Positions 55,101 through 64,000 of a stretch of 64,000 nt of DNA are shown piece after piece. Source of the stretch: Meloidogyne chitwoodi (Eukaryota > Nematoda > Chromadorea > Rhabditida > Meloidogynidae); the NCBI GenBank assembly GCA_015183035.1, contig JACZZP010000015.1, positions 2,218,477-2,282,476 on the forward strand. The letters are read 5' to 3'. The notes under the pieces are model-generated. The model was not told the DNA's origin and ran no database searches. It saw nothing but the letters and a program-made list of their open reading frames with translations. Made by a program: the position numbers and the translations under genes. Numbering within the stretch: position 1 is the stretch's first letter; the number at the start of each line of letters is the position of its first letter.

Positions 55101-58100
55101 CCAAAATATTTAAATTTTGCCACCTTTTTTTAAAAAAATAAAAAAAAAATAATTTTTTTTTTCAAGTTAATTCTTGATTTTTTTTTTAAAAAATAGGTTG
55201 GACAACTCATGTCCAACCTAAAAAAAAAATTATTAAAAAAAATTAAATTAAAAAAAGTTATGGCCAAAATATTTAAAATTTAAAATAATTTTTTTTTTCA
55301 AGTTAATTCTTGATTTTTTTTTTAAAAAATATGTTGGACAACTCATGTCCAACCTAAAAAAAAAATTATTAAAAAAAATTAAATTAAAAAAAGTTATGGC
55401 CAAAATATTTAAAATTTAAAATAATTTTTTTTTTCAAGTTAATTCTTGATTTTTTTTTTTAAAAAATAGGTCGGACAACTCATGTCTAACCTAAAAAAAA
55501 ATTATTAAAAATATTAAATTAAAAAAAGTTATGGCCAAAATATTTAAATTTTGCCACCTTTTTTTAAAAAAATAAAAAAAAAATAATTTTTTTTTTTTCA
55601 AGTAAATTCTTGATTTTTTTTTTAAAAAATAGGTCGGACAACTCATGTCCAACCTAAAAAAAAAATTATTAAAAAAAATTAAATTAAAAAAAGTTATGGC
55701 CAAAATATTTAAATTTTGCCACCTTTTTTTAAAAAAATAAAAAAAAATAATTTTTTTTTTTTTCAAGTTAATTCTTGATTTTTTTTTTAAAAAATAGGTC
55801 GGACAACTCATGTCCAACCTAAAAAAAAATTATTAAAAAAAATTAAATTAAAAAAAGTTATGGCCAAAATATTTAAATTTTGCCACCTTTTTTTAAAAAA
55901 ATAAAAAAAAATAATTTTTTTTTTTTCAAGTTAATTCTTGATTTTTTTTTTAAAAAATAGGTTGGACAACTCATGTCCAACCTAAAAAAAAAATTATTAA
56001 AAAAAATTAAATTAAAAAAAGTTATGGCCAAAATATTTAAAATTTAAAATAATTTTTTTTTTCAAGTTAATTCTTGATTTTTTTTTTAAAAAATATGTTG
56101 GACAACTCATGTCCAACCTAAAAAAAAAATTATTAAAAAAAATTAAATTAAAAAAAGTTATGGCCAAAATATTTAAAATTTAAAATAATTTTTTTTTTCA
56201 AGTTAATTCTTGATTTTTTTTTTAAAAAATAGGTCGGACAACTCATGTCCAACCTAAAAAAAAATTATTAAAAAAAATTAAATTAAAAAAAGTTATGGCC
56301 AAAATATTTAAATTTTGCCACCTTTTTTTAAAAAAATAAAAAAAAATAATTTTTTTTTTTTCAAGTTAATTCTTGATTTTTTTTTTAAAAAATAGGTTGG
56401 ACAACTCATGTCCAACCTAAAAAAAAAATTATTAAAAAAAATTAAATTAAAAAAAGTTATGGCCAAAATATTTAAATTTTGCCACCTTTTTTTAAAAAAA
56501 TAAAAAAAAAATAATTTTTTTTTTCAAGTTAATTCTTGATTTTTTTTTTTAAAAAATAGGTCGGACAACTCATGTCTAACCTAAAAAAAAATTATTAAAA
56601 AAAATTAAATTAAAAAAAGTTATGGCCAAAATATTTAAATTTTGCCACCTTTTTTTAAAAAAATAAAAAAAAAATAATTTTTTTTTTCAAGTTAATTCTT
56701 GATTTTTTTTTTAAAAAATATGTTGGACAACTCATGTCCAACCTAAAAAAAAAATTATTAAAAAAAATTAAATTAAAAAAAGTTATGGCCAAAATATTTA
56801 AATTTTGCCACCTTTTTTTAAAAAAATAAAAAAAAATAATTTTTTTTTTTTCAAGTTAATTCTTGATTTTTTTTTTAAAAAATATGTTGGACAACTCATG
56901 TCCAACCTAAAAAAAAAATTATTAAAAAAAATTAAATTAAAAAAAGTTATGGCCAAAATATTTAAATTTTGCCACCTTTTTTTAAAAAAATAAAAAAAAA
57001 TAATTTTTTTTTTTTCAAGTTAATTCTTGATTTTTTTTTTAAAAAATAGGTCGGACAACTCATGTCCAACCTAAAAAAAAAATTATTAAAAAAAATTAAA
57101 TTAAAAAAAGTTATGGCCAAAATATTTAAATTTTGCCACCTTTTTTTAAAAAAATAAAAAAAAAATAATTTTTTTTTTTTCAAGTTAATTCTTGATTTTT
57201 TTTTTTAAAAAATAGGTCGGACAACTCATGTCCAACCTAAAAAAAAAATTATTAAAAAAAATTAAATTAAAAAAAGTTATGGCCAAAATATTTAAATTTT
57301 GCCACCTTTTTTTAAAAAAATAAAAAAAAAATAATTTTTTTTTTCAAGTTAATTCTTGATTTTTTTTTTAAAAAATATGTTGGACAACTCATGTCCAACC
57401 TAAAAAAAAAATTATTAAAAAAAATTAAATTAAAAAAAGTTATGGCCAAAATATTTAAATTTTGCCACCTTTTTTTAAAAAAATAAAAAAAAAATAATTT
57501 TTTTTTTCAAGTTAATTCTTGATTTTTTTTTTTAAAAAATAGGTTGGACAACTCATGTCCAACCTAAAAAAAAAATTATTAAAAAAAATTAAATTAAAAA
57601 AAGTTATGGCCAAAATATTTAAAATTTAAAATAATTTTTTTTTTCAAGTTAATTCTTGATTTTTTTTTTAAAAAATAGGTCGGACAACTCATGTCCAACC
57701 TAAAAAAAAATTATTAAAAAAAATTAAATTAAAAAAAGTTATGGCCAAAATATTTAAATTTTGCCACCTTTTTTTAAAAAAATAAAAAAAAATAATTTTT
57801 TTTTTTTCAAGTTAATTCTTGATTTTTTTTTTAAAAAATAGGTTGGACAACTCATGTCCAACCTAAAAAAAAATTATTAAAAAAAATTAAATTAAAAAAA
57901 GTTATGGCCAAAATATTTAAATTTTGCCACCTTTTTTTAAAAAAATAAAAAAAAAATAATTTTTTTTTTCAAGTTAATTCTTGATTTTTTTTTTTAAAAA
58001 ATAGGTCGGACAACTCATGTCTAACCTAAAAAAAAATTATTAAAAAATATTAAATTAAAAAAAGTTATGGCCAAAATATTTAAATTTTGCCACCTTTTTT

Positions 58101-61100
58101 TAAAAAAATAAAAAAAAAATAATTTTTTTTTTTTCAAGTAAATTCTTGATTTTTTTTTTAAAAAATAGGTCGGACAACTCATGTCCAACCTAAAAAAAAA
58201 ATTATTAAAAAAAATTAAATTAAAAAAAGTTATGGCCAAAATATTTAAATTTTGCCACCTTTTTTTAAAAAAATAAAAAAAAATAATTTTTTTTTTTTCA
58301 AGTTAATTCTTGATTTTTTTTTTAAAAAATAGGTCGGACAACTCATGTCCAACCTAAAAAAAAATTATTAAAAAAAATTAAATTAAAAAAAGTTATGGCC
58401 AAAATATTTAAATTTTGCCACCTTTTTTTAAAAAAATAAAAAAAAATAATTTTTTTTTTTTCAAGTTAATTCTTGATTTTTTTTTTAAAAAATAGGTTGG
58501 ACAACTCATGTCCAACCTAAAAAAAAAATTATTAAAAAAAATTAAATTAAAAAAAGTTATGGCCAAAATATTTAAAATTTAAAATAATTTTTTTTTTCAA
58601 GTTAATTCTTGATTTTTTTTTTAAAAAATATGTTGGACAACTCATGTCCAACCTAAAAAAAAAATTATTAAAAAAAATTAAATTAAAAAAAGTTATGGCC
58701 AAAATATTTAAAATTTAAAATAATTTTTTTTTTCAAGTTAATTCTTGATTTTTTTTTTAAAAAATAGGTCGGACAACTCATGTCCAACCTAAAAAAAAAT
58801 TATTAAAAAAAATTAAATTAAAAAAAGTTATGGCCAAAATATTTAAATTTTGCCACCTTTTTTTAAAAAAATAAAAAAAAAATAATTTTTTTTTTTTCAA
58901 GTTAATTCTTGATTTTTTTTTTAAAAAATAGGTTGGACAACTCATGTCCAACCTAAAAAAAAAATTATTAAAAAAAATTAAATTAAAAAAAGTTATGGCC
59001 AAAATATTTAAATTTTGCCACCTTTTTTTAAAAAAATAAAAAAAAAAATAATTTTTTTTTTCAAGTTAATTCTTGATTTTTTTTTTTAAAAAATAGGTCG
59101 GACAACTCATGTCTAACCTAAAAAAAAATTATTAAAAAAAATTAAATTAAAAAAAGTTATGGCCAAAATATTTAAATTTTGCCACCTTTTTTTAAAAAAA
59201 TAAAAAAAAAATAATTTTTTTTTTTCAAGTTAATTCTTGATTTTTTTTTTAAAAAATATGTTGGACAACTCATGTCCAACCTAAAAAAAAAATTATTAAA
59301 AAAAATTAAATTAAAAAAAGTTATGGCCAAAATATTTAAATTTTGCCACCTTTTTTTAAAAAAATAAAAAAAAAATAATTTTTTTTTTTCAAGTTAATTC
59401 TTGATTTTTTTTTTAAAAAATATGTTGGACAACTCATGTCCAACCTAAAAAAAAAATTATTAAAAAAAATTAAATTAAAAAAAGTTATGGCCAAAATATT
59501 TAAATTTTGCCACCTTTTTTTAAAAAAATAAAAAAAAAATAATTTTTTTTTTTCAAGTTAATTCTTGATTTTTTTTTTAAAAAATAGGTCGGACAACTCA
59601 TGTCCAACCTAAAAAAAAAATTATTAAAAAAAATTAAATTAAAAAAAGTTATGGCCAAAATATTTAAATTTTGCCACCTTTTTTTAAAAAAATAAAAAAA
59701 AAATAATTTTTTTTTTTCAAGTTAATTCTTGATTTTTTTTTTTAAAAAATAGGTCGGACAACTCATGTCCAACCTAAAAAAAAATTATTAAAAAAAATTA
59801 AATTAAAAAAAGTTATGGCCAAAATATTTAAATTTTGCCACCTTTTTTTAAAAAAATAAAAAAAAAATAATTTTTTTTTTCAAGTTAATTCTTGATTTTT
59901 TTTTTAAAAAATATGTTGGACAACTCATGTCCAACCTAAAAAAAAAATTATTAAAAAAAATTAAATTAAAAAAAGTTATGGCCAAAATATTTAAATTTTG
60001 CCACCTTTTTTTAAAAAAATAAAAAAAAAATAATTTTTTTTTTTTCAAGTTAATTCTTGATTTTTTTTTTAAAAAATAGGTCGGACAACTCATGTCCAAC
60101 CTAAAAAAAAAATTATTAAAAAAAATTAAATTAAAAAAAGTTATGGCCAAAATATTTAAATTTTGCCACCTTTTTTTAAAAAAATAAAAAAAAAATAATT
60201 TTTTTTTTTCAAGTTAATTCTTGATTTTTTTTTTAAAAAAATATGTTGGACAACTCATGTCCAACCTAAAAAAAAAATTATTAAAAAAAATTAAATTAAA
60301 AAAAGTTATGGCCAAAATATTTAAATTTTGCCACCTTTTTTTAAAAAAATAAAAAAAAAATAATTTTTTTTTTTCAAGTTAATTCTTGATTTTTTTTTTA
60401 AAAAATAGGTCGGACAACTCATGTCCAACCTAAAAAAAAAATTAAATTAAAAAAAGTTATGGCCAAAATATTTAAATTTTGCCACCTTTTTTTAAAAAAA
60501 TAAAAAAAAAATAATTTTTTTTTTCAAGTTAATTCTTGATTTTTTTTTTTAAAAAATATGTTGGACAACTCATGTCCAACCTAAAAAAAAAATTATTAAA
60601 AAAAATTAAATTAAAAAAAGTTATGGCCAAAATATTTAAATTTTGCCACCTTTTTTTAAAAAAATAAAAAAAAATAATTTTTTTTTTTTCAAGTTAATTC
60701 TTGATTTTTTTTTTAAAAAATAGGTTGGACAACTCATGTCCAACCTAAAAAAAAAATTATTAAAAAAAATTAAATTAAAAAAAGTTATGGCCAAAATATT
60801 TAAAATTTAAAATAATTTTTTTTTTCAAGTTAATTCTTGATTTTTTTTTTAAAAAATATGTTGGACAACTCATGTCCAACCTAAAAAAAAAATTATTAAA
60901 AAAAATTAAATTAAAAAAAGTTATGGCCAAAATATTTAAAATTTAAAATAATTTTTTTTTTCAAGTTAATTCTTGATTTTTTTTTTAAAAAATAGGTCGG
61001 ACAACTCATGTCCAACCTAAAAAAAAATTATTAAAAAAAATTAAATTAAAAAAAGTTATGGCCAAAATATTTAAATTTTGCCACCTTTTTTTAAAAAAAT

Positions 61101-64000
61101 AAAAAAAAATAATTTTTTTTTTTTCAAGTTAATTCTTGATTTTTTTTTTAAAAAATAGGTTGGACAACTCATGTCCAACCTAAAAAAAAATTATTAAAAA
61201 AAATTAAATAAAAAAAGTTATGGCCAAAATATTTAAATTTTGCCACCTTTTTTTAAAAAAATAAAAAAAAAATAATTTTTTTTTTCAAGTTAATTCTTGA
61301 TTTTTTTTTTTAAAAAATAGGTCGGACAACTCATGTCTAACCTAAAAAAAAATTATTAAAAAATATTAAATTAAAAAAAGTTATGGCCAAAATATTTAAA
61401 TTTTGCCACCTTTTTTTAAAAAAATAAAAAAAAAATAATTTTTTTTTTTTCAAGTAAATTCTTGATTTTTTTTTTAAAAAATAGGTCGGACAACTCATGT
61501 CCAACCTAAAAAAAAAATTATTAAAAAAAATTAAATTAAAAAAAGTTATGGCCAAAATATTTAAATTTTGCCACCTTTTTTTAAAAAAATAAAAAAAAAA
61601 TAATTTTTTTTTTTTCAAGTTAATTCTTGATTTTTTTTTTAAAAAATAGGTCGGACAACTCATGTCCAACCTAAAAAAAAAATTATTAAAAAAAATTAAA
61701 TTAAAAAAAGTTATGGCCAAAATATTTAAATTTTGCCACCTTTTTTTAAAAAAATAAAAAAAAAATAATTTTTTTTTTTTCAAGTTAATTCTTGATTTTT
61801 TTTTTAAAAAATATGTTGGACAACTCATGTCCAACCTAAAAAAAAAATTATTAAAAAAAATTAAATTAAAAAAAGTTATGGCCAAAATATTTAAATTTTG
61901 CCACCTTTTTTTAAAAAAATAAAAAAAAAATAATTTTTTTTTTTTCAAGTTAATTCTTGATTTTTTTTTTTAAAAAATAGGTCGGACAACTCATGTCCAA
62001 CCTAAAAAAAAAATTATTAAAAAAAATTAAATTAAAAAAAGTTATGGCCAAAATATTTAAATTTTGCCACCTTTTTTTAAAAAAATAAAAAAAAATAATT
62101 TTTTTTTTTTCAAGTTAATTCTTGATTTTTTTTTTAAAAAATAGGTCGGACAACTCATGTCCAACCTAAAAAAAAAATTATTAAAAAAAATTAAATTAAA
62201 AAAAGTTATGGCCAAAATATTTAAATTTTGCCACCTTTTTTTAAAAAAATAAAAAAAAAATAATTTTTTTTTTTTCAAGTTAATTCTTGATTTTTTTTTT
62301 AAAAAATATGTTGGACAACTCATGTCCAACCTAAAAAAAAAATTATTAAAAAAAATTAAATTAAAAAAAGTTATGGCCAAAATATTTAAATTTTGCCACC
62401 TTTTTTTAAAAAAATAAAAAAAAAATAATTTTTTTTTTTCAAGTTAATTCTTGATTTTTTTTTTAAAAAATATGTTGGACAACTCATGTCCAACCTAAAA
62501 AAAAAATTATTAAAAAAAATTAAATTAAAAAAAGTTATGGCCAAAATATTTAAATTTTGCCACCTTTTTTTAAAAAAATAAAAAAAAATAATTTTTTTTT
62601 TTTCAAGTTAATTCTTGATTTTTTTTTTAAAAAATATGTTGGACAACTCATGTCCAACCTAAAAAAAAAATTATTAAAAAAAATTAAATTAAAAAAAGTT
62701 ATGGCCAAAATATTTAAATTTTGCCACCTTTTTTTAAAAAAATAAAAAAAAATAATTTTTTTTTTTTCAAGTTAATTCTTGATTTTTTTTTTTAAAAAAT
62801 AGGTCGGACAACTCATGTCCAACCTAAAAAAAAATTATTAAAAAAAATTAAATTAAAAAAAGTTATGGCCAAAATATTTAAATTTTGCCACCTTTTTTTA
62901 AAAAAATAAAAAAAAAATAATTTTTTTTTTTCAAGTTAATTCTTGATTTTTTTTTTTAAAAAATAGGTCGGACAACTCATGTCCAACCTAAAAAAAAAAT
63001 TATTAAAAAAAATTAAATTAAAAAAAGTTATGGCCAAAATATTTAAATTTTGCCACCTTTTTTTAAAAAAATAAAAAAAAAATAATTTTTTTTTTTCAAG
63101 TTAATTCTTGATTTTTTTTTTAAAAAATATGTTGGACAACTCATGTCCAACCTAAAAAAAAAATTATTAAAAAAAATTAAATTAAAAAAAGTTATGGCCA
63201 AAATATTTAAATTTTGCCACCTTTTTTTAAAAAAATAAAAAAAAAATAATTTTTTTTTTTCAAGTTAATTCTTGATTTTTTTTTTAAAAAATAGGTTGGA
63301 CAACTCATGTCCAACCTAAAAAAAAAATTATTAAAAAAAATTAAATTAAAAAAAGTTATGGCCAAAATATTTAAATTTTGCCACCTTTTTTTAAAAAAAT
63401 AAAAAAAAAATAATTTTTTTTTTTCAAGTTAATTCTTGATTTTTTTTTTAAAAAATATGTTGGACAACTCATGTCCAACCTAAAAAAAAAATTATTAAAA
63501 AAAATTAAATTAAAAAAAGTTATGGCCAAAATATTTAAATTTTGCCACCTTTTTTTAAAAAAATAAAAAAAAAATAATTTTTTTTTTTCAAGTTAATTCT
63601 TGATTTTTTTTTTAAAAAATAGGTCGGACAACTCATGTCCAACCTAAAAAAAAATTATTAAAAAAAATTAAATTAAAAAAAGTTATGGCCAAAATATTTA
63701 AATTTTGCCACCTTTTTTTAAAAAAATAAAAAAAAAATAATTTTTTTTTTCAAGTTAATTCTTGATTTTTTTTTTAAAAAATATGTTGGACAACTCATGT
63801 CCAACCTAAAAAAAAAATTATTAAAAAAAATTAAATTAAAAAAAGTTATGGCCAAAATATTTAAATTTTGCCACCTTTTTTTAAAAAAATAAAAAAAAAA
63901 TAATTTTTTTTTTTTCAAGTTAATTCTTGATTTTTTTTTTAAAAAATAGGTTGGACAACTCATGTCCAACCTAAAAAAAAAATTATTAAAAAAAATTAAA
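46169..64000. repeat. Satellite array, unit about 165 bp, roughly 110 copies, continues past window
   Basis: Units repeat head to tail for 17.8 kb without interruption. Each unit, in order: GTTATGGCCAAAATATTTAA, ATTTTGCCACC, a T run and an A run, a long T run, TCAAGTTAATTCTTGA, another T run, an A run, then AGGTTGGACA-ACTCA-TGTCCAACCT, and A-rich sequence back to the start. Three potential hairpins occur per unit: the 10-bp stem of the last element, the TCAAG/CTTGA stem, and GGC(C)AAAAT/ATTTTGCC. Unit types differ at the hairpin (AGGTTGG, AGGTCGG, ATGTTGG) and by a deletion form lacking GCCACC and its runs (about 135-140 bp, often in adjacent pairs, e.g. 49110-49290). Multi-unit blocks recur, showing higher-order repeats. 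Open frames inside are repeat translations, not genes. Centromeric, subtelomeric or simple heterochromatic identity cannot be told here. Confidence 0.97.

Noticed and set aside
46169..64000. Many open frames of 60-203 codons on both strands with Phe/Lys/Leu-rich repeats (for example 61337-61948)
   Set aside because: They are translations of the satellite unit in one frame, present wherever unit lengths keep phase. Unit-length indels break them at random, and they have composition-driven sequence with no start or splice context.
46169..64000. Regularly spaced repeats as a CRISPR array
   Set aside because: Units are tandem with no unique spacers, the host is eukaryotic and no cas genes are present.

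Overview
The window looks like nuclear DNA of a nematode. It is AT-rich, genes are split by very short introns (mostly about 40-90 nt), and it carries a secreted DB-module protein (a nematode family) and an HMX/MLS-2-type homeobox gene. Extreme A/T tracts and complex satellite DNA would fit a tylenchid such as a root-knot nematode, but that is inference; the species cannot be fixed from the sequence alone.

Layout. 0-3 kb: AT-rich DNA with no gene. 4.4-6.8 kb (-): a protein tyrosine phosphatase-like gene that has lost key catalytic residues. 7.3-8.3 kb (+): NAC-beta (BTF3/icd-1). 9.0-12.3 kb (-): a multi-exon gene of unknown family. 15.2-16.5 kb (+): a secreted DB-module protein. 16.5-21.5 kb: 5 kb with no convincing gene. 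21.5-26.1 kb (+): HMX homeobox gene. 26.2-27.4 kb (-): METTL5, sharing a 205-bp divergent promoter with an unknown gene at 27.6-29.2 kb (+). 29.9-33.8 kb (-): DYRK1/MBK-1 kinase. 34.5-35.7 kb (+): isochorismatase-domain protein. 36.0-37.2 kb: two orphan gene fragments (integrin-beta tail, importin-alpha IBB domain), in a stretch bracketed by two inverted copies of one repeat family. 39.1-41.1 kb (-): a putative FLYWCH-like zinc finger joined to a long coiled coil. 42.0-46.2 kb (-): RINT1, whose 5' end stops at a satellite array. 46.2-64.0 kb: a continuous satellite with a unit of about 165 bp, running off the window.

The most notable signal is a 482-bp foldback element in RINT1. It has 135-bp terminal inverted repeats and an 8-bp target duplication. 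The duplicated 8 bp contain the intron's 3' splice site, so splicing to the element-proximal copy would remove the whole insertion and leave the frame intact. Other points are a hairpin-rich satellite with higher-order structure, orphan conserved gene fragments, recurrent GC-AG introns (one affecting the SAM-binding motif of METTL5), and a doubly degenerate phosphatase. Exon models were read by eye from splice consensus and checked by phase arithmetic. No alignments or searches were run.
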